A DNA stretch of 64,000 bases from Sphingopyxis sp. H053 (GTDB lineage Bacteria; Pseudomonadota; Alphaproteobacteria; Sphingomonadales; Sphingomonadaceae). Position 1 is the stretch's first letter. The number at the start of each line of letters is the position of its first letter. The position numbers and the translations under genes are program-made. Of the stretch, positions 24,669 through 33,503 are shown in pieces. Location: NCBI RefSeq assembly GCF_001468225.1, contig NZ_LNRU01000017.1, positions 20,012 through 84,011 on the forward strand, read 5' to 3'. Under the pieces are notes generated by a model. That model had not been told where the DNA came from, made no database searches, and was given only the letters and a program-made list of their open reading frames with translations.

Positions 24669-27087
24669 ATCTTTCCCTCGGGATCGCCAGCAAGCCACAT
24701 TTGCCCCAAAATTCGACCGCCTGGCCCAGGCTTTGGCGCGAGATCCGGGCGGTCTCGAACTGCGTGCCGATCCGGCTGCCCTGGCACCGGAGAGATTGCT
24801 CGTCTTCGAAGTCCGTGGCTCGGTAAACAATTTTGCCGCAGCCGTTCAGCGCGTGCCCGGCCTCGAACTGATCGACGAGGAGGAGTTAGGCAGCGACGAC
24901 GACAAGGAGCCCGTTGCCTACCTCCTTGTTCCGGACGCACGCGCGCTCGCAGAACTGCTCTCTCTTTGGAGGCGCTGGAACGCCGATCAACTGCAATTCG
25001 GGGAGACGCCGTGGCGTGGCGTGTTCGAACTGCTTCGCGATCTGCGACCATGGGGGCCTCAGGACAGGGTCCAACGAATCGACGCCAGTTTTCTCGCCGA
25101 GGAGATCGAGGAGCGCGGCGAGGACGAGCTTGTCCCGCTGGAGATCGAATTGATCTACCGAGCCTCTGAGGTTCAGGCCCAGGCACGGGAAGATGAAGTG
25201 CGCGCGGCAGTGACCGCACGCGGCGGGCAGATCATCTCGCGTGCCCGGCTGCCCGAGATCGCCTATCATGCCCTGCTCGTGGATTTGCCGGTACGCGCGA
25301 TCCGGGAGATCATCGATCAGGCGGAAGGCGGCATCGCCAGCCTCGAGCCTGTCATGCACATCCGCCCGCAAAGCCTAGCGACGACGATCGAGATCGAGGA
25401 CGTCACAGACGCCGGCACCGCTGCTGCGGTCGGCAACCTGCGCGAACCGATCCTGGCCCTGCTCGACGGAGTTCCAGTCGCCGCACATCCGCTGCTCGCC
25501 GCTCATCTGGTCGTGGATGATCAATTCGATCTCGAACCCCATGCCCCCGTGGACCAACGCGTCCATGGCACTGCGATGGCGTCGCTCCTCGTGCATGGCG
25601 ACAGGAACAATCCCGCACCGGCATTGCCGCGGCGCATTCATGTTGTTCCGGTGATGGGTGCTGGGGATCGCTTCCCGGCACGACGGCTTGTCGTCGACAT
25701 CATCTTTCTCGCCATTAGAGCGATGCGAGAAGGCCCGGATGCAACGGCGCCGGGCGTGCTGATCGTCAATCTCTCGCTTGGCAACGAGCGGCGTCCCTTT
25801 CAGTCGTCGCTGTCGGCATGGGCACGGCTGCTGGATCGACTGGCGTACCGATACGGCATTCTGTTTCTGGTGAGTGCTGGTAATGTGAGGGAGACCTTCG
25901 GCGTCCCAGCCTTCGCGACCGGCACGGCTTTCGAAGACGCTGACGCCGCCGCTCGCTGTGACGGCACGCTGACCGCGATCGGCAATCTGATGGCTGACCG
26001 GCGTATGTTTTCGCCGTCCGAGGCAATCAACGCGGTGACGGTCGGCGCGTCCAATGACGATTGGGTGTCGGCTGCGGACCGCCGCGCCGCCCGCACCATC
26101 ATCGACCCCTTTCCGGGCATTCGTGCCGCCAACCCGTCGAGCGCTCTCGGCCCTGGATTTGCCCGATCAGTCAAACCTGACATTTTGATGCCGGGAGGTC
26201 GCGAGCACCTCCGCCAGATGCGGACCGACGGTCATGTCTTCGTCAGACCGGCGCCCTCAACGCGCCCCGCTGGCCTCAAAGTGGCGGCGCCTCGTACCGG
26301 CGCCTTCGGGGTAGCCGAAGGCTATTCGGGCGGGACCAGCGGCGCGACCGCGCTGGCATCACGCACATGTCATCGAATCCACGACGCACTGGAGGCAGCG
26401 TATCCGGATTTTGCGGGCCTGCCCCACATTCAGCGGGCGGCCCTGCTCAAGGCGCTGCTTGTCCATCCCGCCCGCTGGCCCGATGACATTGCTGCACGGA
26501 TCAAAGCGATCATCGGTCCGGTCGGCGGGCATCACAGCCACATCAAGGACAATATCAGGCGCTTCCTGGGATTTGGCTATGTCGACGCCGAAGACGCGGT
26601 AGCGTGCGCGGAGGACCGCGCGACGTTCTGGGCGGTTGGAGAACTTTCACGCGACCGTGTCACCACTGTCCGTGTCCCCATACCGGCGGTCATGAGCGGT
26701 CAGGCCCGGCCCCACAGCCTGTCGGCGACGCTAGCATGGTTCACACCCGTGCAACCGGGACGCAAGAGCTACCGATCCGTTCGCCTCAAGCTGCTCGATC
26801 CAGCAGAAGCCGGCACTTTGGGCGTTTCTCCGCGTAGCCTTCAACCTGACGGCAATCAGACTAATCGCGGCACCATATTCATGCGTTGCTGGGAAGGTGA
26901 CAAAGCGCCGGTCGTCGGCCCGGATATGACGATTGACCTCGTTGTGCAGCGCGATCCAGATCCGGGCACTCCGATAGATGAAGCTGTACCATTCGGTCTC
27001 GCGGTCACTGTCGCCATGCCCGGCATCGTCGGTCTCTACACGCAGGTCGCACAGCGCCTCGGCATCGCGCCGCGTCAGCCGGTCTGA
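24574..27087 (+). CDS. ietS: IetS-type subtilisin-like serine protease (S8)
   Basis: 837 residues. Catalytic Asp in LALLDGVPVA (~294), His in DQRVHGTAMASLLVHG (~330), oxyanion Asn in FLVSAGNVRET (~435) and nucleophile Ser in YSGGTSGATALAS (~590): the complete S8 set. A ~270-residue N-terminal region precedes the protease and a beta-rich C-terminal part follows. No signal peptide, so it acts in the cytoplasm, consistent with IetS as a protease controlled by the ATPase IetA. The ATG at 24574 lies inside ietA with GGGA about 9 nt upstream; the large overlap implies coupled translation. Confidence 0.82.
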   Translation: MASDPTKPLLRLTPDQSRQRPAGQQKFPRPPESFPRDRQQATFAPKFDRLAQALARDPGGLELRADPAALAPERLLVFEVRGSVNNFAAAVQRVPGLELIDEEELGSDDDKEPVAYLLVPDARALAELLSLWRRWNADQLQFGETPWRGVFELLRDLRPWGPQDRVQRIDASFLAEEIEERGEDELVPLEIELIYRASEVQAQAREDEVRAAVTARGGQIISRARLPEIAYHALLVDLPVRAIREIIDQAEGGIASLEPVMHIRPQSLATTIEIEDVTDAGTAAAVGNLREPILALLDGVPVAAHPLLAAHLVVDDQFDLEPHAPVDQRVHGTAMASLLVHGDRNNPAPALPRRIHVVPVMGAGDRFPARRLVVDIIFLAIRAMREGPDATAPGVLIVNLSLGNERRPFQSSLSAWARLLDRLAYRYGILFLVSAGNVRETFGVPAFATGTAFEDADAAARCDGTLTAIGNLMADRRMFSPSEAINAVTVGASNDDWVSAADRRAARTIIDPFPGIRAANPSSALGPGFARSVKPDILMPGGREHLRQMRTDGHVFVRPAPSTRPAGLKVAAPRTGAFGVAEGYSGGTSGATALASRTCHRIHDALEAAYPDFAGLPHIQRAALLKALLVHPARWPDDIAARIKAIIGPVGGHHSHIKDNIRRFLGFGYVDAEDAVACAEDRATFWAVGELSRDRVTTVRVPIPAVMSGQARPHSLSATLAWFTPVQPGRKSYRSVRLKLLDPAEAGTLGVSPRSLQPDGNQTNRGTIFMRCWEGDKAPVVGPDMTIDLVVQRDPDPGTPIDEAVPFGLAVTVAMPGIVGLYTQVAQRLGIAPRQPV

Positions 27088-27116
27088 GGCTCGCTTTTCT
27101 TCGGGATGTTGCAACC

Positions 27117-27710
27117 ATGAACGTCAAAAGGAAGCCTGCCAAAGCCGAGCGACCAACATCGAAAATGCGCGCGTTGTTCCGCGAGGCCGCGCGCGAAATT
27201 GTCGCCCGGGATCGCGAGGCGCGTAAAGGGGGGCGCACGCAAAATACGATTGGCGAGATCGAGCGCGCAATGGTGAAGGCCTATGTCTGCGGACAAGAAG
27301 CCCTGTTGAACAAGCGCGAGGGGTTGCTCCCTTCGGCCAATGCTTTGGTCGACTGGTTGGAAATTCCCCCTCGGGCAAGGGAGACGCTGAGCTTCCTGAC
27401 AATCTGTTTTTCTCACCGCTGGTCGACTGTACGGGGCGAAGCGTCTGCTCCGACCAGAATTCCGAGCGAAATTGAGTTATTCATCGAGAATGGTCGCAAG
27501 CGATGGACAATCGTAAACGGTGAAACGCGCAGCGAAAGATCGGTTGCCGACGGCAGTGTCGCGCCATTGGTTCGCCTCGGGCTGCTCGCGGCAAGCTCCG
27601 ATTATGCCGACCGCTATGTTCTCACAGCATCTGGCATAGCTGCTGGTGAAGAGTACTGGCGCAGGTCTGATGCTGGTGATCCCACACTCCCACGCGAAGG
27701 AATGCGGTGA
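27117..27710 (+). CDS. Unknown protein downstream of ietS
   Basis: 197 residues, 29 nt after the ietS stop on the same strand, so probably in its operon. The N-terminal half is basic and helical (KRKPAKAERPTSKMRALFREAAREIVARDREARKGG); the C-terminal half (SVAPLVRLGLLAASSDYADRYVLTASGIAAGEEYWRR) looks like a winged-helix or helical adaptor. No known IetAS partner or other family is recognised. It could be a regulator, an accessory protein of the system, or an unrelated neighbour. Confidence 0.6.
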   Translation: MNVKRKPAKAERPTSKMRALFREAAREIVARDREARKGGRTQNTIGEIERAMVKAYVCGQEALLNKREGLLPSANALVDWLEIPPRARETLSFLTICFSHRWSTVRGEASAPTRIPSEIELFIENGRKRWTIVNGETRSERSVADGSVAPLVRLGLLAASSDYADRYVLTASGIAAGEEYWRRSDAGDPTLPREGMR

Positions 27711-27759
27711 CATTAACCTTTCAATGACCCCAGCCACAGGCGGTGGGAAAGAAACAAAC

Positions 27760-28830
27760 ATGGAAACGAGTACAAGCTCGGAAAACGTTCGGACGGCCAT
27801 CTCAATGGCGCAGGATGATTTGGCATGGATTCGCGCCAGCCTCGAAGGCTTGGAGATCAAAGGCGATCACAGGCATCGCATTCCTGGCCAACTCTTCGAT
27901 CTGTCGATCGAGCACCATGCTGGCATTATCACACTGATATCGATGGCCACTTATGCAAGTGCATTCGCCCTCGTCCGATGTGCCTTCGAGTGCTTCGTGC
28001 GCGGGGCCTGGATTCATTACTGCGCTTCGGAACAGGAGATAGAAGCGTTCGTCGAAAAGGATACGATCGCGCCGAAATTCGGTGATCTAATCAAGGCGAT
28101 CGAGGAGCGCCCAGAATTCTCGGTCAAATTTCTTTCGACGGTGAAGCAAAGCGCATGGAGTGCGATGAACGGCTATTCGCAGAGCGGCAGCTTCAGCCGG
28201 AGCGAAGGGTACTCGGAAAAGGCCTTTTCCCGTGAACAGGCTCTTGAGGACGTTCGGCGGATTGATAAGCGCATTGCGGCGATCGACGAGGTCTCGAAAT
28301 CCCTCAGCAGCAACACCTCAAGTAGGGATGGCTATGGGTCCAATCTCTCCTTTGACCTCAGCCAGATTATCGCAAGCCGGTACCAGGAAAAGGCTGGTGA
28401 ACTGGGTCTGACGGCACCGAGTCTGGCCCGTACTGATCTTAGCCCCCAGGAGCAGGCGACTGCTGAAGTGGTCGCTCGGGCGATAATCTCCGACTATTAC
28501 GATCAGCGGGTGGCGCCGTTCAGCGATCTGATACCAGAATCTGGTTCGCTTGTGGGCAATGTCTCAGGTCCGGGCTCATTTACCGAAGCAGACTTACGCG
28601 GACAGGGTCCCCGTCGTTCAGCCGGGTCACCGCGCAATCTTGTCGAGGGGGCGTCAGACAGCGCGATCGGCAATCGAATTGAGGAAGGCGGTCAGTCTCT
28701 CGGACAGCGTTATGAGACCAATGTCACGCGATCCGGCCAGCGCCGTCAGGATTTTCAGCAGGATCGCAAAGGCGAGGACGGTGCCGACGATCGCTTCAAT
28801 GAGCGCTTCTATGATCGTGATCAGCGGTGA
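27760..28830 (+). pseudogene. Chimeric gene: DUF6988-like N-terminus joined to a TraG-like C-terminus
   Basis: 356 residues from METSTSSENV (start with GGGAAAG upstream; in-frame ATGs at 27646 and 27724 also exist). Residues ~30-130 (FDLSIEHHAGIITLIS, FALVRCAFECFVRGAWIHYCASEQEIEAF, SAWSAMNGY) resemble DUF6988 proteins. From about SQSGSFSRSEGYSEKAFSREQAL onward it becomes Ser/Asp/Gln-rich and hydrophilic, like the C-terminal tail of an F-type TraG mating-pair protein, to the end DRFNERFYDRDQR. The two parts would not normally share a protein, so this looks like an in-frame deletion or insertion junction. Either half could be misassigned. Confidence 0.5.
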
Positions 28831-28861
28831 CCTTTTAAACCCAACCGCTATTCCGGAAAGG

Positions 28862-29086
28862 CTACCAGCTAAGGACGGCCACGATGAGGAAGGCAATCGA
28901 AAGAGCCAGTGCAATCAGCGAACCACCCTTCGAAGGCTTCCCTCCGTAGGTGAGATACTCTTCCGGGCTCTTAGGGTTGCCGAAACGGCCAGGGAGATCA
29001 GTTGGGGATGCGCCGCGTGAGATATCGCCAGTGACGACAGCATAAGTGATCGGATCCATGTTCGATCTGTTGTTGAAATCGTCCAT
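28862..29086 (-). CDS. Small membrane-anchored protein
   Basis: 74 residues with one C-terminal transmembrane helix (SLIALALSIAFLIVAVLSW) after a hydrophilic, Gly/Pro-rich N-terminus. AGGAGA about 7 nt before the ATG at 29086 is a strong site. It lies just after the TraG-like remnant on the other strand, so it may belong to the same lost conjugation region. No family recognised. Confidence 0.6.
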   Translation of the reverse strand: MDDFNNRSNMDPITYAVVTGDISRGASPTDLPGRFGNPKSPEEYLTYGGKPSKGGSLIALALSIAFLIVAVLSW

Positions 29087-29262
29087 CGGGGTTCTCCTAG
29101 CCTTTCCGTAGCGTTTTTACGCCAAAAAGACAATCATAGGATCAACGCTGCGAGGGGTTAGGAGTCGATTGCCGATTCGATTTGTATCAGCGATTGCGTG
29201 GGGTGCCAGAATCATACCAGAAGGGGAGCGGTTGCGCTGAATTCAAGCGAGCCGTTGAGAGC

Positions 29263-30048
29263 ATGTTATCGAAGACTGACGCGACCTATCTCGATCTTCG
29301 AGAGCGCATTCTATTTGGCGAGCTCAAGGCTGGAGCACCGTACTCTGCCCAGGACATGGCTGCCTACTACGGGCTTCATATCAATATGGCGCGCAGGCTG
29401 CTGGTCGCCTTGAAGGTCGGCGGCTATCTTACCCGCTCGGGCACGTCCTATGTCATCTCAACATTCTCGCAGAGCCAAGTTGAGGAATGGCGCCTTTCGT
29501 TGGGCGCAATCGTCGAGATCGGAGCAGTACGGTTGGCGCAGTCCGGGGGTGGAACTCTTGGCCCGCTTGCGGCATTCATCGACGAACGCATTCGAAACGT
29601 CCCTGTGAAACACGAGGATTTTTTTCTTGGTGCCATGGGGCTGACGCATATCGTCCTGGGTGGCAAGGAAAGCACCCTTGCCAACCTTGTCTCGCAATTC
29701 ATCCCCCAGGCGTTTTTCCGCCTCCTTTGGATGGCAGATTCTTATGCTGTCCGCACAGGATTTCTAGTGGAGGCGAGCGACCAGTTTCTTGGATCTGCCA
29801 GGTCAGGCGACCTTGCGGGCGTTCGCGCAGCTAGCCGGATCTTCTTCGATGGCATCGCCCCTTCGCTCCAGACGCTCATCGAAAAGATGGGCGAGGGCAT
29901 CTATCCGGTCAACGACCGCCAGGATGGGTTTCAGACGATCGAGGACAACATAGCCGGGTATCCAACCTATGCGGGCAGCTCCCGCACATTCACGCCGATT
30001 ATAGAGCCTTTGGAAGAGGTCGGTCAGGTAGCCCTGCCGCTTTGCTGA
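29263..30048 (+). CDS. GntR/FCD-like transcriptional regulator
   Basis: 261 residues from MLSKTDATYLDLRERILFGELKAG (in-frame starts up to 29182 exist, without a better ribosome-binding site). The N-terminal winged helix, RILFGELKAGAPYSAQDMAAYYGLHINMARRLLVALKVGGYLTRSG, follows the GntR pattern; the remainder is all-helical like the FCD effector domain. It faces the related gene at 30059-30718. Target and ligand unknown. Confidence 0.65.
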   Translation: MLSKTDATYLDLRERILFGELKAGAPYSAQDMAAYYGLHINMARRLLVALKVGGYLTRSGTSYVISTFSQSQVEEWRLSLGAIVEIGAVRLAQSGGGTLGPLAAFIDERIRNVPVKHEDFFLGAMGLTHIVLGGKESTLANLVSQFIPQAFFRLLWMADSYAVRTGFLVEASDQFLGSARSGDLAGVRAASRIFFDGIAPSLQTLIEKMGEGIYPVNDRQDGFQTIEDNIAGYPTYAGSSRTFTPIIEPLEEVGQVALPLC

Positions 30049-30058
30049 GTGAGGCCTC

Positions 30059-30718
30059 CTACGCGATCACGGGCTCTCTCGGGTGGAGCCGCATGGCGAC
30101 AGCTTCGGCTGCACAGTCCCGCGGTTCGGGCGTCCCGATGAGGTCCACAATGACATTAGCTGAACGTTTCATGCCCTCGAGGTCGGCAGCCTCAAGTCGA
30201 GCCGCAACTGCATAGGCGACCGCCAAACTGGCGTGTTTGACGTAATCTTCCATGAGGCGAAGCTCGCCGGTGGCGCTGACGATCGCCAGCATCATCCTGT
30301 TATGAGCAAGGCTCGTCCCAATCGTGTCCCCGCCATCCGCTTCTTCGAGGAAGTTCTCAGCCAAGGCGCGGATAACAGGTAGTGCCGGCGCGCAGTCCAT
30401 GGACGACAGCCTGATGATTGCCGCGGCTTCGATTGCCGCTAGTTCGGCTATCTTATCATCGAGTTGCTTGCCGCTGGGCTGGTACCATTTGAAACGGGCC
30501 CAGTCCGTCTTAATGAAACCGGTGCTCCGCAGTTCCGCAAATGCGGCGGCACCCCAGTCTGCGTCCATTCCCACGATCGCGGCAAGCGAAGCTGGGTCAG
30601 TGCCCTCATATCCGAACTTGGAACTGATGCTGCAGCGCCGAATTTGCTCCATGCACGCGTCAGGGCTGATCGCCATCCGCTTGGCAGCTTCCTGGTAGAG
30701 CTCAATCCGTTTCGCCAT
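30059..30718 (-). CDS. GntR/FCD-like regulator (weak)
   Basis: 219 residues from MAKRIELYQEAAKRM. The N-terminal ~80 residues could form a winged helix (IVGMDADWGAAAFAELRSTGFIKTDW), and the helical rest, with a cluster AENFLEEADGGDTIGTSLAHNRMMLAI, resembles an FCD-type domain. Similar size and layout to its convergent neighbour at 29263, though sequence likeness is low. Start chosen by N-terminal fit; a longer form from 30742 is possible. Confidence 0.5.
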   Translation of the reverse strand: MAKRIELYQEAAKRMAISPDACMEQIRRCSISSKFGYEGTDPASLAAIVGMDADWGAAAFAELRSTGFIKTDWARFKWYQPSGKQLDDKIAELAAIEAAAIIRLSSMDCAPALPVIRALAENFLEEADGGDTIGTSLAHNRMMLAIVSATGELRLMEDYVKHASLAVAYAVAARLEAADLEGMKRSANVIVDLIGTPEPRDCAAEAVAMRLHPREPVIA

Positions 30719-30748
30719 GCGGCAATAGTAGCATGACGGCAATTCTCA

Positions 30749-30958
30749 TCAATCGGCCTTTGGCCAATCGCCTCCGTGTACCTCACGCTCGTATTTCGAA
30801 ATACGCTTCCATGCGATGGCGATTTCGTCAAATCCATCGTTCGAGAACAAGCGTTCGCACAGGCGGTCGATTTCGTGCGGGTCGTTAGGCAAGCTCTCGT
30901 CCTCACGGTACTTTGCGACCGCGTCCATTACTTTCAGAGCGTCGTCGTAGTTTGCCAT
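30749..30958 (-). CDS. Small hypothetical protein
   Basis: 69 residues, MANYDDALKVMDAVAKYREDESLPNDPHEIDRLCERLF..., acidic and helical, 30 nt upstream of the regulator at 30059 on the same strand. The IS3-family element begins 50 bp before its start and may have removed its promoter. No family recognised. Confidence 0.5.
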   Translation of the reverse strand: MANYDDALKVMDAVAKYREDESLPNDPHEIDRLCERLFSNDGFDEIAIAWKRISKYEREVHGGDWPKAD

Positions 30959-31070
30959 TCGGTGCTCGTTTCGACCCTGTGATCGGTCGCATTGCTGTGG
31001 ACCGTATTGATCTGCCCCCTTCTGAGTGGTCCAAAATTGATGATATTTTGGATTACGAAGGAGACATGGA

Positions 31071-31349
31071 ATGCCGAGCAAGAAGCATCGCCCGGAAGAG
31101 ATTATCGGCAAGCTGCGTGAAGCGGAGGTTGTGCTGGCGCAGGGCGCGACGACCGCGGAGGCGTGTCGGCGGATCGCGGTCAGCGAGCAAACCTATTATC
31201 GGTGGCGTAAGGAATATGGCGGCCTGAAGACCGATCAGGCACGTCGGATGAAGGATCTGGAGAAGGAGAATGTGCGGCTTCGCCGTGCGATCTCGGACCT
31301 GACGCTAGACAAGCTGATATTGCAGGAGGCCGCCCGGGGAAACTTCTGA
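31071..31349 (+). CDS. IS3-family transposase OrfA
   Basis: 92 residues: a helix-turn-helix (PEEIIGKLREAEVVLAQGATTAEACRRIAVSEQTYYRWRKEYGG) and a leucine-zipper-like helix (LEKENVRLRRAISDLTLDKLIL). It provides end recognition. The OrfB frame lies at -1; the GGGGAAAC run just before the OrfA stop could be the slippage site giving OrfAB. Confidence 0.9.
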   Translation: MPSKKHRPEEIIGKLREAEVVLAQGATTAEACRRIAVSEQTYYRWRKEYGGLKTDQARRMKDLEKENVRLRRAISDLTLDKLILQEAARGNF

Positions 31350-31387
31350 GCCCCGCGCGCCGAAGGCGCTGTATCGATCACATCAGA

Positions 31388-32242
31388 ATGATGATGCCGG
31401 TGTCCGAGCGACGGGTCTGCCGCGTGCTCGGGCAACATCGATCGACACAGCGCAAGGTGCCTCGCGGGGCCGATGACGAAGCAGCTCTTACCGCGGATAT
31501 CATTGCGCTGGCGCGGCAATATGGTCGTTATGGCTATCGCCGAGTGACGGCGTTGCTGCGCAATGCAGGGTGGCATGTGAACCGCAAACGGGTCGAGCGC
31601 ATCTGGCGACGCGAGGGGCTCAAGGTGCCGCAAAGGCAGCCGAAGCGCGGGCGGCTCTGGTTGAACGACGGATCATGCATCCGGCTTCGGCCGGAATATC
31701 CCGGGCACGTCTGGTCCTATGACTTCGTCGAGGGTCGCACCCACGATGGTCGCAAATACCGCATCCTGTCGATCATCGACGAGGCGAGCCGGGAGTGCAT
31801 GGCGTTGCCCGTGGCGCGTAAGCTGAAGAGCGACGATGTGCTGGCGGCGCTGGCCGAACTGTTCGTCACGCGCGGTCCGCCCGCGCATATCCGGTCCGAC
31901 AATGGCCCGGAATTTATCGCGACGGCGGTGCAGGAATGGCTGGCGAAGGTCGGCGTGAAGACGCTCTACATCGCCCCCGGATCGCCATGGGAGAATGGAT
32001 ACTGCGAGAGCTTCAACGGGTCGCTGCGCGATGAACTGCTCAATGGCGAGATCTTCTACTCGCTCGCCGAGGCCCGCATCCTGATCGAAGCCTGGCGGCG
32101 ACATTACAACACAGTCCGGCCGCACAGCTCGCTCGGGTATCGGCCACCGGCGCCAGAGGCCGTTCCATCGCCAGTGTTGCCCTCCGGTTCCGCTTCGCTC
32201 CACCTACGGCCAACACTGGCGATGGAGGCGCGAATGCACTAA
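31388..32242 (+). CDS. IS3-family transposase OrfB (DDE integrase)
   Basis: 284 residues from the first ATG; the frame is open further upstream (LSPARRRRCIDHIR), overlapping the end of OrfA as needed for a -1 frameshift fusion. HTH_21-like YGRYGYRRVTALLRNAGWHVNRKRVERIWRREGLKVP, then the rve core with Asp in WSYDFVEG, Asp in HIRSDNGPEF and Glu in WENGYCESFNG, the D-D-35-E triad. Intact, so the element is probably still active. Confidence 0.92.
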   Translation: MMMPVSERRVCRVLGQHRSTQRKVPRGADDEAALTADIIALARQYGRYGYRRVTALLRNAGWHVNRKRVERIWRREGLKVPQRQPKRGRLWLNDGSCIRLRPEYPGHVWSYDFVEGRTHDGRKYRILSIIDEASRECMALPVARKLKSDDVLAALAELFVTRGPPAHIRSDNGPEFIATAVQEWLAKVGVKTLYIAPGSPWENGYCESFNGSLRDELLNGEIFYSLAEARILIEAWRRHYNTVRPHSSLGYRPPAPEAVPSPVLPSGSASLHLRPTLAMEARMH

Positions 32243-32276
32243 CAATCCACCCGGACCACTCGGTGGGGGCCGGTCA

Positions 32277-33426
32277 TTCGGACCTGGTCATCTCGCGCGA
32301 CTACATAAAAGAGGGCATGCGCGACCGGGCGCGCGACCTCATCACCCACGAGTTGGGGCCGCGCACCGATCAGGAGATCCGGCGCACCCTCGAACGTCAG
32401 ATCGACGCCGATCGTTGGACCAATCTCGATCGCCAGTTCGCCCGCGATGCCTATCGCACCGGCGTCATCGATCTCGCACCGCATGCCGATCGCCGGCCAG
32501 ACGAATTCCGCGCGCTCAAAGTCGGGCGGCTGCGCAAGCTCGAAGGGCTCGGCCTCGCCGATGAAATCGGCCCCGGCCAGTGGACGATCTCCGAGAAGGC
32601 CGAGGCGACGCTGCGCGAGCTGGGCGAGCGCGGCGACATCATCAAGCGCATCCATCATGGCCTGACCGAGCGCGGCATCGCACGCGGCACCGCGAGCTAC
32701 GTGCTCGCGTCGGAAAGCCTCAACGATCCCGTCATCGGCCGCCTGGTCGCGCGCGGGCTCGACGACGAGCTGAAGGGCACGGCGTTCGCCGTTGTCGACG
32801 GCATCGACGGCCGCACCCATCATATCAAGCTGCCCGACCTCGACGCGGCCGGCGACAGCGCGCCGGGCTCGATCGTCGAGCTGCGCAAGTTCGACGATGC
32901 GCAGGGCCGTCGTCGCGTCGCGATCGCCGTGCGCTCCGATATCGACATCGAGCGGCAGGTCACCGCGACCGGTGCGACCTGGCTCGACCGGCAGGCCATC
33001 GCCCGCGAGCCCGTGGCGCTCGGCGGCGGCTTCGGCGCCGAGGTGCGCGACGCCATGGATCGCCGCGCCGAGCATCTCGTCGGTCAGGGCCTCGCCGAGC
33101 GCCAGAAGCGCGGCGTCAGCTTCCAGCCCGGACTGATCGACACGCTGCGCCGGCGCGAGCTGGAGGCAGTTGCCGCCCGCATCACCGCCGAGACCGGTCG
33201 ACCCCAGGTCAAGTCGGAGGCCGGCGAGTACGTCACCGGCACCTATCAGCGGCGCCTCACGCTCGCGACCGGCCGCTTCGCCATGATCGACGATGGCCTG
33301 GGCTTCAGCCTTGTGCCTTGGACACCATCGATTGAAAAGCAGCTCGGCCGTCACGTCTCGGGCGTCGCCCGCGGCGACGGCGGCGTCGACTGGAGCTTCG
33401 GCCGGCAGCGGGGAATCGGCCTCTAG
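32277..33426 (+). pseudogene. Relaxase/mobilisation nuclease (DUF3363 part), 5'-truncated by the IS3-family element
   Basis: About 380 residues from SDLVISRDYIKEGMRDRARDLITHELGPRT to the C-terminus match the middle and C-terminal (DUF3363) part of VirD2-like relaxases that accompany trb-type transfer regions. The catalytic N-terminal relaxase domain, with its Tyr and His triad, is absent: the reading frame enters straight from the IS right end. It lies 1.6 kb before the coupling protein gene, in the normal relaxase position. No complete relaxase is visible elsewhere in the window. Confidence 0.8.
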
Positions 33427-33474
33427 GGAATTGACGTCGCTCGCCGATGAAAGTCATGCGAGCCGTTATTGACT

Positions 33475-33488
33475 GATCAGTGCATAAC
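33475..33488 (+). promoter_or_regulatory. Candidate TetR operator, copy 1
   Basis: GATCAGTGCATAAC, 15 nt before the tetR start, overlapping the palindrome ACTGATCAGT. The same 14 bases occur inverted at 34122-34135 before the SDR gene. Confidence 0.55.
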
Positions 33489-33503
33489 GGTTAAACCGCG
33501 TTC

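Larger units (their letters stand above)
31008..32276 (+). mobile_element. IS3-family insertion sequence (1,269 bp)
   Basis: Two overlapping transposase frames between imperfect inverted repeats: the left end starts TGATCTGCCCCCTTCTGAGT and the right end, read inward, TGACCGGCCCCCACCGAGT; both contain GAGTGGTCC. Flanking bases (TAT before, TTC after) do not form a 3-bp or 4-bp direct repeat, so the two flanks are not the original target halves. Confidence 0.88.

Noticed and set aside
28654..28914. Minus-strand frame with membrane-like helices
   Set aside because: Antisense to the hydrophilic Ser/Asp/Gln-rich end of the chimeric gene, which reverses into hydrophobic residues; no ribosome-binding site.
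32239..33354. Long minus-strand frame
   Set aside because: Antisense of the relaxase remnant, whose VISRDYI and DUF3363-like sequence is clear.
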